64,000 nucleotides of DNA from Haematococcus lacustris (GCA_030144725.1 JASKMD010000014.1:6647450-6711449), one strand, 5' to 3'. Positions 1-10,369 are shown, counted from the stretch's first letter. Numbers and translations are program-made. Notes: generated from the sequence alone by a model not told the origin.

Positions 1-3000
1 ATGCAATAGTGGTTGGCAGAGCTGCATGCTGGCCGGCAAACATAAACTCACAGAGCCACTGGTCAAGAGGCTGCAGTGGCGGCATGCTCATGCTGCCAGG
101 TCCTGCTGCGACCTGGCTTCACCTGCTGCCCGGCCCTTGTCCCAGGAGCTCACCTGACACGGCTGATGGGGGAGGCCTGGAAGCTTGGCTGAGTCCCCTC
201 AGGAGGGCCGGCAGCAGCAGCAGCAGCAGGGGGGTGGTCCTGCTCCCAGACCTTGATCAGGGCCCGGCAGGTGTCGATGATGACCTGCAGCAGCACAAGG
301 CCAGGAGGTCATCAGGGGCATGGAGGGGTGAGGAGGGAAGGGTGAGCCATGCCTGCTGCAGGGCAGGGAAGGGCTGGAGGCAAGGTCAGCAACCTGTCCA
401 TGGTCAGGGGGTGGCTGGGGTGGATGCCCAGAAGGGGCACGGGAGGTGTGTGTGTGGGTGTGGGGTAGGTGTCCTGACCTTGCGTGAGTGCACTAGCTCC
501 TTCTGGGCTGTGTCAGGGAAACGGTTGGCAAGCGACCTGCAGCGCAGCAGCAGCAGCAGGAGCTAAGCCAATTGATGCTCCTTAATCAAGCTGCAGCCTG
601 GACAATGTTGTGGAGCTCATCAACGTGCATGACTGTCCTACACATGCTGCAGCAGTGGTAAAGCGGCAGTGGTAGCTACAGCAGCAGCAACCGTTGTTTT
701 GGTGCCCAGGCAGGGCAGGCAGGGCAGGCAGGGCAGGCAGGGCAGGCAGGGCAGGCAGGGCAGGCAGGGCAGGCAGGGCAGGCAGGGCGTATGTGACTGA
801 CCTGACCAGGGGCCACAGCCGGGCGGGCAGGCGTGAGGACAGCAGCGACCAGCGGCTCTGGCTGCTGATGTTCATCTGCACAACCACCATCACCACCACA
901 ATCACCACTACCACCACCACCACCACAATCACCACCTCATACACCTCGCTCACTGTAGTTACTACTCAACACAGGCCCACTCATAAGCACCTCAGATCAA
1001 AGCCCAGCTAGGGGCTGCCCCTGCCCCTGCCCCTGCCCCTGCCCCTGCCCCTGCCCCTGCCCCTGCCCCTGCCCCTGCCCCTGCCCCTGCCCCTGCCCCT
1101 GCCCCTGCCCCTGCCCCTGCCCCTGCCCCTGCCCCTGCCCCTGCCCCTGCCCCTGCCCCTGCCCCTGCCCCTGCCCCTGCCCCTGCCCCTGCCCCTGCCC
1201 CTGCCCCTGCCCCTGCCCCTGCCCCTGCCCCTGCCCCTGCCCCTGCCCCTGCCCCTGCCCCTGCCCCTGCCCCTGCCCCTGCCCCTGCCCCTGCCCCTGC
1301 CCCTGCCCCTGCCCCTGCCCCTGCCCCTGCCCCTGCCCCTGCCCCTGCCCCTGCCCCTGCCCCTGCCCCTGCCCCTGCCCCTGCCCCTGCCCCTGCCCCT
1401 GCCCCTGCCCCTGCCCCTGCCCCTGCCCCTGCCCCTGCCCCTGCCCCTGCCCCTGCCCCTGCCCCTGCCCCTGCCCCTGCCCCTGCCCCTGCCCCTGCCC
1501 CTGCCCCTGCCCCTGCCCCTGCCCCTGCCCCTGCCCCTGCCCCTGCCCCTGCCCCTGCCCCTGCCCCTGCCCCTGCCCCTGCCCCTGCCCCTGCCCCTGC
1601 CCCTGCCCCTGCCCCTGCCCCTGCCCCTGCCCCTGCCCCTGCCCCTGCCCCTGCCCCTGCCCCTGCCCCTGCCCCTGCCCCTGCCCCTGCCCCTGCCCCT
1701 GCCCCTGCCCCTGCCCCTGCCCCTGCCCCTGCCCCTGCCCCTGCCCCTGCCCCTGCCCCTGCCCCTGCCCCTGCCCCTGCCCCTGCCCCTGCCCCTGCCC
1801 CTGCCCCTGCCCCTGCCCCTGCCCCTGCCCCTGCCCCTGCCCCTGCCCCTGCCCCTGCCCCTGCCCCTGCCCCTGCCCCTGCCCCTGCCCCTGCCCCTGC
1901 CCCTGCCCCTGCCCCTGCCCCTGCCCCTGCCCCTGCCCCTGCCCCTGCCCCTGCCCCTGCCCCTGCCCCTGCCCCTGCCCCTGCCCCTGCCCCTGCCCCT
2001 GCCCCTGCCCCTGCCCCTGCCCCTGCCCCTGCCCCTGCCCCTGCCCCTGCCCCTGCCCCTGCCCCTGCCCCTGCCCCTGCCCCTGCCCCTGCCCCTGCCC
2101 CTGCCCCTGCCCCTGCCCCTGCCCCTGCCCCTGCCCCTGCCCCTGCCCCTGCCCCTGCCCCTGCCCCTGCCCCTGCCCCTGCCCCTGCCCCTGCCCCTGC
2201 CCCTGCCCCTGCCCCTGCCCCTGCCCCTGCCCCTGCCCCTGCCCCTGCCCCTGCCCCTGCCCCTGCCCCTGCCCCTGCCCCTGCCCCTGCCCCTGCCCCT
2301 GCCCCTGCCCCTGCCCCTGCCCCTGCCCCTGCCCCTGCCCCTGCCCCTGCCCCTGCCCCTGCCCCTGCCCCTGCCCCTGCCCCTGCCCCTGCCCCTGCCC
2401 CTGCCCCTGCCCCTGCCCCTGCCCCTGCCCCTGCCCCTGCCCCTGCCCCTGACCCTGACCCTGACCCTGACCCTGACCCTGACCCTGACCCTGACCCTGA
2501 CCCTGACCCTGACCCTGACCCTGACCCTGACCCTGACCCTGACCCTGACCCTGACCCTGACCCTGCTACACCATCAGTGTCTCACGTTGGTGAACACTTG
2601 TCGCAGCGCCTGGATGAGTTGGCGGCTGCTGTAGGGCAGCTCCACCCCGGACTGCATCAAACCAGGACCCCCCTCGCCCACCAGCTCCTCCTCCTGCAGC
2701 CAAACAGGCCAGGCCAGGGTAAAACAGCAGGGTAAGGCAGCAGGGCAGTGTGGGCCAGGGTCAGGCAGCAGATCACCTGCACCCCCCCAGCTGCCCCCCT
2801 GCTGCCTGCCTAGTAACTTCCTCATTACTGTGAGCCACATCCCCAGCCATGGCCCCTCCCCCACCCCCTCCCCACCATCCTCCCCTGACCTGGGTGTTGA
2901 AGGCCACGCCAAACACGCAGCTGCCCACCACATCCAGGGTCAGGTCGCCCATGAAGCTGGTGGCCTCAAACACGCCGCCGTCCTCCCCTGACTGCTCAGC

Positions 3001-4906
3001 TGCCGCTATGGTGCGGGTGATGCGCTCCAGCAGCCGACCCACACACTGAGGGGCGGTGAGAGAGGCAGAGGGAGGGGCGGTGAGAGAGGCAGAAGGAGGG
3101 GTGGTGAGGGAGGCAGAGGGAGGGGCGGTGAGGGAGGCAGAGGGAGGGGCGGTGAGGGAGGCAGAGGGAGGGGCGGTGAGGGAGGCAGAGGGAGGGGCGG
3201 TGAGGGAGGCAGAGGGAGGGGCGGTGAGGGAGGCAGAGGGAGGGGCGGCGAGGGAGGCAGAGGGAGGGGTGGTGAGGGAGGCAGAGGGAGGGGTGGTGAG
3301 GGGAGAAGGGAGGGCACAGGGTCTTCAGAGAGGAGGTCCAGGCAGCCGTGAGGGGAGTGATGGAAGGGAGGGGCGCTGAGGGAAGATGGCTATAGGAGCA
3401 GCAGGGGTTGGGGCCTGCTCACCTGCTCCATGACCTGCAGGTGCATGCTGACGGCTGAGTGGTGCATGACAGCAGCCTCAAAGGCCTTGCGGGCAACACG
3501 CCAGGGCGCACCCCTGAACAACCAAACACATGCAAAGAAGGCAAGCAGTCAGCAGCAGCAGCAGCAGCAGCAGCAGCGGGTGTAGACCTGAGCCCTGACC
3601 ATGCAGCCGCAGCCTGGCTATCTTCATGTGCCTCTCCCTCTTGTTGCCCCCAGCCACCTGTCAGTTGCCCCACCCCCATCTATACCCTATCCCCACCCCT
3701 CTGCCACATGCCTTTGACCAATACTTCTTACTGGGTCAGCATGATGCTGTGGTCCATGATGCGCTGCTGGTGCTCTGGCAGCAGAAACATGTAGCGCATG
3801 GAGCTGCGCTCAGTCAGACGGCTCATCAGCCTCTTGCCCAGCGCTGCCTCCCCCACCACCACCAGAGGCTGTGTGCCCCACCAAAACTGCGGCAGGCAAA
3901 CACACACAAGATGACAAGGCAGGCAGCAGGGCCAGACACGAGCATGGTGCACTTGCTGCAAAGGGATGCGTGGAGAGGGAGGCAAGGCAGGCAGGCGGGC
4001 TGGCGGAAGAGTGTGTGTGTCAGGCGGGTAGGGGTCAAGCTGCCCCACTCACCATGAACAGGGAGCCAAGCTGAGCAGCACATTGCTCCAGGAACTGTGT
4101 GATGTCACTCTTCCGGATGGCTGCAGCCACAGTCAATCAGGAGAGTGGCAGCCACAGGCAGACTTAGTCATAACATCACATGGCCACCATCCCAGCCACC
4201 TTCACACCTGCCCTATCCCATTCCTACTCCTGCCACCATCCCTGCCACACCACACACATCAGGCCTGGCCCCTGATCCCCCTCCCTCCCTCATCCTGACC
4301 CCCACCCCACCCACCCCTGCCTGCCCGCCCTGCTGGCCCCCACCTCACCCGGCAGGTTGCCCGCCAGCAGCTGGGAAGGGGGGCTCTTCAGCGCACGGTA
4401 CTTCCAGCGCTGGCTCAGGCTGGCGTACAGCATGGGGCCCCAGCCCAGCTGCACGCAGCACACACCACCACAGCTGCTGACACCCACACCACACCACTGC
4501 AGCCCACACAGCACCAGCCGCACACCACACCTGGCACCAGCACAGGGCCACAGCAGCCAAACCACGCTCAGGGCTGCACTAGATCCCATATGCAAAATAA
4601 CGGAGAGTATGTGGCGAAGAACTGAATGGCGCGTCCCCATGGCGGCAGGGGCAGTCATCCACAGTGCACGCTGAGCATCAGGGCTGGCTGCATCTGCCGA
4701 GGTGCAGGGTTGCAGTTGGGGCGTCGCGGTACTTCCGCGCCACGCCATCGTCAAGTTACATAACCCTGCTCACCCCCTCTGATTTATGCCCGGCTAGCTG
4801 ACGAGCCTGCTCCGTCACCCGCACCACTTACCAGGGCAGCTGCTGCAATGCCCGCGAGCATCGCGCTGGCCCACCAGGGCGGTTCAACAGATTGTGCCAC
4901 AAGCAT
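1..4906 (-). CDS. Cytochrome P450, copy B (5' ten exons; continues left of window)
   Basis: Haem-thiolate monooxygenase gene read right to left. The start ATG is at 4906-4904 and the protein begins MLVAQSVEPPWWASAML, a probable N-terminal membrane anchor. Exons by splice sites and by comparison with the complete copy at 18372-25325: 4832-4906, 4349-4448, 4053-4120, 3732-3886, 3423-3513, 2890-3045, 2586-2693, 802-875, 479-536, 154-284. Every exon has the same length and phase as its counterpart. Exons 4-10 appear essentially identical in protein; exon 1 differs at several residues and exon 3 has a Gln to Lys change. No frameshift or stop was seen. The I-helix, ExxR and haem-Cys exons lie beyond position 1, so catalytic competence cannot be judged. 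Substrate unknown; the family call rests on the other copy. The gene is divergent to copy A with CSN2 in between, and its sequence upstream of the ATG is unrelated to that of copy A. Confidence 0.85.
707..788. repeat. 9-bp minisatellite in P450-B intron 8
   Basis: About nine units of GGCAGGGCA-type sequence. The same intron of copy A (21737-22018) carries about 31 units, so the array has changed length since duplication. Confidence 0.9.
1015..2565. repeat. CCCCTG hexamer array with a CCCTGA block, P450-B intron 7
   Basis: About 239 near-perfect CCCCTG units (1015-2450) followed by about 19 CCCTGA units (2447-2565). On the gene's sense strand this is GGGTCA then GGGGCA, strongly G-rich and able to form G-quadruplexes. 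The sister intron (20680-21512) has about 139 GGGGCA units and no GGGTCA block. Confidence 0.95.
3049..3301. repeat. 24-bp minisatellite in P450-B intron 5
   Basis: About ten or eleven units of a GA-rich 24-bp repeat (gaggggcggtgagggaggca as core). The matching intron in copy A (20041-20178) has about six units. Confidence 0.85.
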
Positions 4907-4918
4907 CACCTCGGACTG

Positions 4919-5461
4919 GCTTCAACAACCCAGCACTGCCGCGGCTACGGTTTCAGGTAGCGATTGGGGAGGTAGGGTTATCACTTTGTTGGCAGGTTTG
5001 CGCGGCAGTGTCGTACTTTTGGCGTGTAGTACCACATGTCTCTTGTGTGTATGGAGGCTGCGTTATCGTCTCCTGCAGTCGACTCCGTGCAGCGAATCTC
5101 AGACAGACGGGGTCAGTTTGAGGCCTGCGTTGTCCGCAATGGTCTGTTGTTCGCCTGCTGTGTGAGCATTAGACGTGATGTAGACATCGCGCATGCAGGG
5201 ACGCGCTGGGAGCTGTGTGTGGTCTAGGCAGTGGCACAAAGGACCGCTAGCCTTGGGCTGGGCTGCTGAGGGTCAGTACCCCCGACTGTGTCTGTGTCCT
5301 GCACTGGGAAAACCCACTCTGGGAGCGGCACCCTATGGGAGCTGCACCCTATGTCATGGCCTATATGGTGCTAGCCTGGAGCTACGCTGCTGAGGGCCCT
5401 AATCACCCTGCCACACTCAGCCCCTACCTGACCTGTTCTGTCTATACCAGGCTAGCGTATT
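4919..5461. other. Intergenic, upstream of P450-B
   Basis: Not shared with the promoter side of copy A. No gene, RNA or repeat could be supported here. It should hold the P450-B promoter, but no clear TATA or other element stands out. Confidence 0.5.
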
Positions 5462-5977
5462 AGCGATGTAAAGAAACAGCCAGCCAGCCAAGCCTTCTAC
5501 TCCCTGTCCTCTGGCTGAGCTCCTCAGGGGGCTGACCTGATGTGGTGCCCGGTGGTGGCCCCCCGCAAGCCCCCACAGGCCCCGCGCAGCAGCCAAGAAG
5601 CCACACCGGCAGCAGCCTCAGGGCCAGGGCCCAACGCTCCCCCTCCAGCCATGTGCAGCAAGTGCACCAAGGCTAAGCAGGCAGCTAAGCTCACCCAGCA
5701 CACCAAGGGCAAAGGCAAGGGCAAGGGCAAGGCTGCCAAAGCCAAGCCAACACCACAGCCTGGCAGGTGGCTGGACAGGGACTGCAATGCAGCGCTGAGT
5801 ATGCAGCGCATTGGGGAGAGCAGGTGGCGGCCACTGGAGCTGTGTAACTGGCCAAAGCAGACAGCTCTGCCAGCAAAGGGCAAGGAGTACCCTGGCCTGG
5901 GCTACAAGCGGTTGCGAGACAAGCCACCCAAGGCCGAGCAGCAGTGGCAGCAGCAGCAGCCTGCTGTGGCACAGTAG

Positions 5978-6239
5978 TGTGCCCCCCTTTGAGCTGTTAT
6001 CAGCTTATAATCAGCACATGTTTTTCATGCCAACTCTACACAATAGCCCTCGCGGTCAGGCAAAAGTGTAGGTGGTAGGCACCCATGCACCGTGTCCATG
6101 TGCATTGGGTATACTCCACACAGCCAAATAGCACCATTTGAGCCGGGCCACTAGTGGTCCCTAGTATTCCCGCTAGTGGCCGCTAGTGGCCACTACTGGT
6201 CCGGCTCAAGTGGAGGCCCTAGTGAGGGACAAGGGGGCT
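5978..6239 (+). ncRNA. Candidate Fanzor guide (omega/fRNA-like) region and right end, copy A
   Basis: Directly after the stop codon, about 260 bp of noncoding sequence is conserved among the four larger copies. It contains a short hairpin (AGCTG-TTAT-CAGCT near 5990), a conserved core (cactccacacagcc-type text near 6110) and a long hairpin at 6134-6213. Similarity among all four copies ends at the sequence gacaagggggct (6239 here), which is the likely right end. In TnpB and Fanzor elements the guide RNA is encoded at this place; that this DNA is transcribed is inference. Confidence 0.45.
6134..6213 (+). repeat. Terminal hairpin, Fanzor copy A
   Basis: Arms 6134-6157 and 6190-6213 are 24-nt inverted repeats with four mismatches, around a loop holding two cgctagtggc repeats. 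The outer CCATTTGAG/CTCAAATGG pairing is perfect in copy C (29650-29730), so the fold is kept while the sequence drifts. Confidence 0.75.
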
Positions 6240-6542
6240 ACCGCACATAGACCACAGCTGCGCACATGCTCAGTGGTCAAACCAGCTCCAGCGTCATACG
6301 TAGACTCTGCAGGCAGCGAAACATAGCGCACGACAGCCCACCCCACACCCGACCACTGCGCCCTGCCCGCAACACTGATCTGCTCTACACAGGGATGCAC
6401 CCTAGTGGTGTGCTCTGGGCCAACAGAGATGAAAGGTACCATACCACCCTGCACACTGCGTGTCACACTGCCCTGCCCTGCATGTTGCACTGCGCCCTAA
6501 TCATGCTCTGAGCCTACAGGAAGCAAAGGTCAGGGTGAGCAA

Positions 6543-6780
6543 GTGTCTGTAGGTGCCCCTGGGGTTGACAGCCAGCCCCTGGTGCGCTTGGACGCTGGCC
6601 CTACCAACCACCCAACCCACCAAGAGGAAGGGCAAGGCACAGGGCGAGGCAGCCAAGCCCACTGCCCAGGCCTTGCCTCCACAGTCAACTGGCTGGACCA
6701 GGACTGCAACGCATCACTCAGCCTGGAGCGAGTGGATGACAGCAGGTGATGCTGGCTACAGCTGGGCAGCTGCTAGTACT
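6543..6780 (+). pseudogene. Degenerate Fanzor-family C-terminal fragment E
   Basis: Translation gives a basic stretch, then NWLDQDCNASLSLERVDDSR and a stop where the better copies continue WRPLELC. The frame after the stop still reads CWLQLGSC, similar to the family. This is an older, more diverged relative of the RDCNAA tail. It lies 300 bp downstream of fragment A. No RuvC-I region is visible. Confidence 0.5.
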
Positions 6781-7315
6781 TAGACACTCTGAAGCGGGGC
6801 CCAAGCCTGCCACTCCACCGCCCAGCCATATCGCTCAGGCACTTCAAGGATGCAACAAACTCTGCTGTATACGAGGTGTCCAACTGGACCGTCAGCCTGC
6901 GTCCTTGCACTGAGTGACAGGCCAACAAAACTCATTCAACAAGGAACAACATGTTGGGCTGTGGGTAATCTCACTCCGCTACTAGTTGTAGCATCCTCGG
7001 TCGCACCCTTGACGACTACAAACCCCACGTCCGGTGGCACGTTCCGGGGGCAAACCCCCCGACCACTGGGCACCTCATCAAAACTAACAGCTTTACGCTT
7101 ATATGGCTACCAGCCCGTTGCACTAGCAAACACTAGTGAACTAGCAAACAGCCCTAGAGTGTGCCATGGCTCTAGGGCTCGGGTAGGGATGAACGCTCCA
7201 CGAGGAAGCTCCATTATTGCTGCAAGTTTATTCATCGCTGCTGCTTTTGGCGATACCTGCAAGCACATAGGGCCACGACATATGCTTAGTGTGCGGGGCA
7301 AAGGTGTGTTGGACA
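6781..7315. other. Unassigned stretch
   Basis: Less GC-rich than its surroundings. A 20-bp word, ttgcactgagtgacaggcca, occurs at about 6904 and again at about 7682. An open frame crosses the region but has no recognisable domain. Confidence 0.4.
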
Positions 7316-7441
7316 ACAAGTGCGGGGCTGTGTGCGGGGCTGTGTGCGGGGCTGTGTGCGGGGCAACAAGTGCTAAGTGCGGGGCAACAAGTGCTAAGTG
7401 CGGGGCAACAAGTGCTAAGTGCGGGGCAACAAGTGCTAAGC
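7316..7441. repeat. Nested 12-bp and 21-bp tandem repeats
   Basis: Three to four 12-bp units (gtgcggggctgt) run directly into four 21-bp units that start with the same gtgcggggc. The larger unit appears to be the smaller one plus aacaagtgctaa. Confidence 0.9.
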
Positions 7442-8220
7442 CGCTGCACGCGTGCTCTTCCAGGCTGGACAGTGGCTGCCAGTGCACTACCGCTCTGCAG
7501 GTGGTCACCAGCAAGCCAGGCCCCTCATACACACGGCGGCGTAGCGGAGCGAGACAAAAGGCGTTGCGTGGCATAATTTGGAATGAATTGGATGGTTACA
7601 TGCTGGTTACCAACGGGCCTCCTCCAGCCCTCAACAGCCCTCCTCCAGGCCAGCTTACAGGCGAGGCCAACACCACTGAGGCTTGCACTGAGTGACAGGC
7701 CAGCAGCTGCAGGTCCTCCTCTGAGCAGTCAGAAGCGTCCTGCAGCTGCAGCATCTGAAGCTGGGTGAGCCGTGTCGCTACAGGGTGCAGGGCATCAGGC
7801 AGGAGTGTACAGCCCCTGCGCAACACAAGCCAAGGCAGGCACAGGTCGTGCACCACAGGGTCCACACAAGGCTGGTCATGCAGGCTTGCTTGCAATCAGT
7901 AGAGGCTAGAAAGGCGAACGAGTCGCAGGGTGCATATGCTGCCTGGCTATTGCAGTGATGGTGGAGATACTCCTACTCTGTCCAGCGTGCCAGTGGGCTG
8001 CTGTGCCCTCACATGAATGAGAGGTCCTGAAGGCCAGTGGGCAGCAGCTCAAGGTGGCTGGCGCTGGTTGCATCCTCGTCACCAAGCAGAAGCCCCGTCC
8101 CCATGCGTGTTGAGCTGAGGGCAGCACCTGAGGGTTGCCAGGGTGCCAGGGCCTTCAGCACAGCAGTGAGGGTCACGTTAGGTCCACATTTGAGCCTTAC
8201 AAAGCCACAGTGCTTCAAGA

Positions 8221-8234
8221 GGCTGCCGGCGCAG
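8221..8234. repeat. Target-site duplication of LINE (left copy)
   Basis: GGCTGCCGGCGCAG, identical to 9669-9682 on the other side of the LINE. Confidence 0.85.
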
Positions 8235-8251
8235 AAGAAGAAGAAGAAGAC
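8235..8251 (-). repeat. LINE 3' tail microsatellite
   Basis: On the element's strand the 3' end is (TCT)n, about five units, abutting the target-site duplication. It takes the place of poly(A). Confidence 0.7.
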
Positions 8252-8253
8252 TA

Positions 8254-8269
8254 CGCCGGTATTCACCGG
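8254..8269 (-). other. LINE 3'-terminal stem-loop
   Basis: GCCGGT-ATTC-ACCGGC gives a 6-bp stem and 4-nt loop just inside the tail. It is a candidate recognition hairpin for the element's reverse transcriptase. Confidence 0.55.
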
Positions 8270-9668
8270 CGGGCATTGAGGGAGGAGCTACCGCCTGGGG
8301 CGCGGCCTGCTCCCACCGTCGAGAAGCAACAGACCCCCTACCCCCCCCCCCCCTTTAGTAGCTCGTAGCCTGTAGCTGTTCTTGGCAATGGAGTGGGCTG
8401 CCTCTACCGCATGTCTCGTGAGCTTGTTTAGTAGCTTGATGACGTTGTTTTGGGTGACCCCAAGGGCCAAAAGGTGTTGGCGCGTGTGTGTTTCATATGT
8501 AATGCCGCCTATACCTAGTAGTATAGGTCGGATCTCGACCGTGTGGCCTTCCTTGCGGATGGTGTGTGCCAGTTTCGTGTGTTGGTTGAGAGCTTTGTCC
8601 AGTTGTTCTGCCCATCTGGAGTCCGCACAGTATTTGATTTCTATGATAGTGACCCGTTTGATGGCTTTGCCACGTTTGCCCGTCTTCTGTAGGGGCGTCA
8701 CCATGAGAATGTCTGGTCTGGTGGTATTTTTGGTCGTTGCTGTCTTGAGGCCAAGTGCCCGTAGTGTTGTGTGTAGTGTGTCGTTAGGGAGGTCGAGGTT
8801 GTCTTTTGCACCCTTCTCCCAGCTGCCGGTGTCCGCAAACCGGATGCACCCGCCGAGGGTTCCTTTGCTGATGGCTTTGGCGATAAGGCGGCCGGCCCCG
8901 TTGTGCCTTTCTTGCACAAGTGGTAGGGTCGCGCTACAGCCCGAGAGGAGGTGTGTGGCACTGTCAGCCTCCCCACAGAGTGGGCAGCGGTCGTCTGTCG
9001 CCTTTTTCCAGCGCATAGCCAGCTTTTGGTTGTAGAGCCCTCCGGTTCGGTAGAGTAAGGCGGTTCTTTGCGCGGGGATGGAGATGTTCGTGTCGGTCAT
9101 CACTCTTTCGGCCGCTCCCTTTGCCGCAGCTTTGGTGATATCTTGGGTCATCTGATAGTAAATGCTGTCTTGGTTGGCGAGGCCTAACTTGTGCCTGTTG
9201 TGCATGTGTGCTCGCACGCTATGGCGGCAGTCCGGCAGTGGGGCGAGGGTTTCGCCGTCGGTCCCGTTGCTTAGCCATATGCCCCTCTCTTTACGTGTTG
9301 TCGGGTGGCACCCTTGTGTGTTGGCTTGTTCCGGGTGTAACGCTGCGTGCTTAGCAAGGGCATCTGCGCCTTCGTTTCCGATGACGCCCGAGTGGGCCTT
9401 GACTTTGAAGAATTGGATCGTGTCGGGGCTGTCGACGATGAGGGTGGCGATGTCTGTCAGGATGTCGTTATGTCTATGATTGATGAGGGACATAGGGTTA
9501 GCGAGAGCTCGGCGGATCTGATAAAGGGAGCAGAGGCTGTCGGTGGCGATGCGTCTGGCTCCCGCTTTGAGTGCCGCGTGTATCGCTGTGAGTTCTGCTT
9601 TGTTGATGGTGTTGTTCTCTGGGTCGTTCAGTGCAATGGTAATCAGGGCGTTGTTTTCTGGAATAAGG

Positions 9669-9682
9669 GGCTGCCGGCGCAG
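9669..9682. repeat. Target-site duplication of LINE (right copy)
   Basis: GGCTGCCGGCGCAG, identical to 8221-8234. Confidence 0.85.
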
Positions 9683-9912
9683 GCATGCAAGCTGGGCACC
9701 GAGTCAACACACAAGCACTTGCACGTATCTGACTCTGTACGGAACACCAGTCGTTGCAGCTGGGGGCAGTCCAGGGCAGCCAGAAGGCTTTCATTGATGG
9801 ACGAAACCTCTAAGCATGTCAGGGACGGGAACATGAAGCGCTGGCTGCTGCCAAGCTGGTCGGTGCTAACCTAACTACCCAAGCACAAGTGAGCCAGGTG
9901 TGGCAGGGAGGC

Positions 9913-10178
9913 TAGTTGATGTAAACAAACAGCCAGCTGCACACTGCGACAAGGCTTCTACTCCCTGTCCTCTCACCTCCTCAGGGCTGAACGCCTCACC
10001 TGAAGGCTCACAACAGCACCCTCTTGTAACCAACTACATCCCTGCTTGCCCCCCTGCTCACGACAGAGGATGAACACGGGGGTGCGCACACCCCATAAAC
10101 GCACATGCTGAGCAATGAAACCAGCTCAAGCGTCCTATATAGACTCTGCAGGCAGCGAACATAGGGCACGACAGCCTG
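9913..10178. repeat. Dispersed repeat, copy 2 (no Fanzor fragment)
   Basis: The ends match 5462-5535 and 6253-6335. It lies immediately upstream of CSN2 and may contribute to its promoter region. Confidence 0.7.
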
Positions 10179-10369
10179 AGGGTTCTGCAAAACACAACAA
10201 TGGAGCAAGGGGGCAGAGCCAGATGAAGGTGGTTGGGCGGTTGGGGTTTTGAGTCCTGCAAGTTTGCTGCGGATCACATTGTTTGTCGCGGCACAACAAA
10301 CAGTCTGTCACTACCCGTTTCCCATCGCGTTCTAACTCCCCGTTTTCAGCCCAAATAGTCCTACTCACG
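10179..10369 (+). promoter_or_regulatory. CSN2 upstream region
   Basis: About 190 bp between the dispersed repeat and the CSN2 start codon. It should hold the promoter and 5' UTR. No TATA box is obvious. Confidence 0.35.

Larger units (their letters stand above)
1..4918. repeat. Left arm of large inverted duplication (P450 locus)
   Basis: The reverse complement of this arm matches 18361 to about 22890 through exons and introns. Homology stops about 12 bases upstream of the start codon, in the shared box CAGTCCGAGG. It runs off the left edge of the window, so the true arm is longer. Confidence 0.9.
5535..6239 (+). pseudogene. Fanzor/TnpB-family nuclease, 3' fragment A
   Basis: C-terminal part of an IS605 OrfB/TnpB-like protein of the eukaryotic Fanzor type. 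The open frame 5540-5977 starts at the MWC of an RGLMWC-like element, passes a Lys/Gly-rich linker (repeated KGKG, then AKAKPTPQPGRW), and contains LDRDCNAALSM, equivalent to the RuvC-III R-D-x-N-A-A-x-N motif. It ends QQPAVAQ then stop. RuvC-I, RuvC-II and the VDE-RTT block are missing, so this is a 5'-truncated relic. The frame is open through the tail. Conserved noncoding sequence follows the stop and is shared with copies at 27440, 29490 and 61455. Family assignment is from motif order, not a database search. Confidence 0.75.
5462..6335. repeat. Dispersed repeat, copy 1, interrupted by Fanzor-family 3' end
   Basis: The outer parts, 5462-5535 and 6253-6335, match 9913-9990 and 10093-10178 in the same order and orientation. 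Shared words include ttctactccctgtcctct and tagactctgcaggcagcg. In copy 1 the middle is a Fanzor 3' fragment; in copy 2 the middle is about 100 bp of other sequence. This suggests the Fanzor piece landed inside a pre-existing repeat. Confidence 0.7.
8235..9668 (-). mobile_element. 5'-truncated LINE retrotransposon (RandI/Dualen-like), 3' end
   Basis: Insertion read on the minus strand. Its frame is open from the truncation at 9668 to a stop at 8288. First comes an RNase H remnant: NKAELTAIHAAL, then ATDS, then KVKAHSGVIGNEGADALAK, which gives the later acidic residues; the first Asp block is lost by truncation. Next is a CX2CX7HX4C zinc knuckle (CPLCGEADSATHLLSGC, about 8941-8991). Last is a restriction-like endonuclease core, RPDILMV followed by TIIEIKYC, matching PD-(D/E)xK. 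RNase H plus a restriction-like endonuclease in one LINE is known from Dualen/RandI elements of green algae. The reverse transcriptase is gone, so this copy cannot move by itself. Confidence 0.85.
7660..9850 (-). pseudogene. LRR-like gene remnant split by a LINE insertion
   Basis: Minus-strand reading from about 9850 gives LRR-like text (FPSLTCLEVSS, LDCPQLQRLVF) up to CAG at 9669. The same frame resumes at 8234 with SLLKHCGFVRLKC and runs to LQDLSFM at about 8010, where gtgagg is a plausible donor. A further exon-like block at 7660-7890 reads ATRLTQLQMLQLQ and SEEDLQLLA, again LRR-like, and ends at a gtaagc donor. The 1.43-kb interruption is a LINE flanked by a 14-bp duplication. Whether the gene was active before insertion is unknown. 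Exact family unknown; similarity is to leucine-rich repeats in general. Confidence 0.5.

Noticed and set aside
1015..2565. CRISPR-like array
   Set aside because: Units are contiguous hexamers without unique spacers; the same holds for all other arrays in the window.
6850..7695. 281-codon plus-strand frame with CGATSAK repeats
   Set aside because: No domain, repeat-driven in the middle, and it overlaps antisense the better supported LRR-like block; kept only as an unassigned stretch.
8382..9035. 217-codon plus-strand frame
   Set aside because: Antisense shadow of the LINE reading frame, which has clear RNase H and endonuclease motifs on the minus strand.
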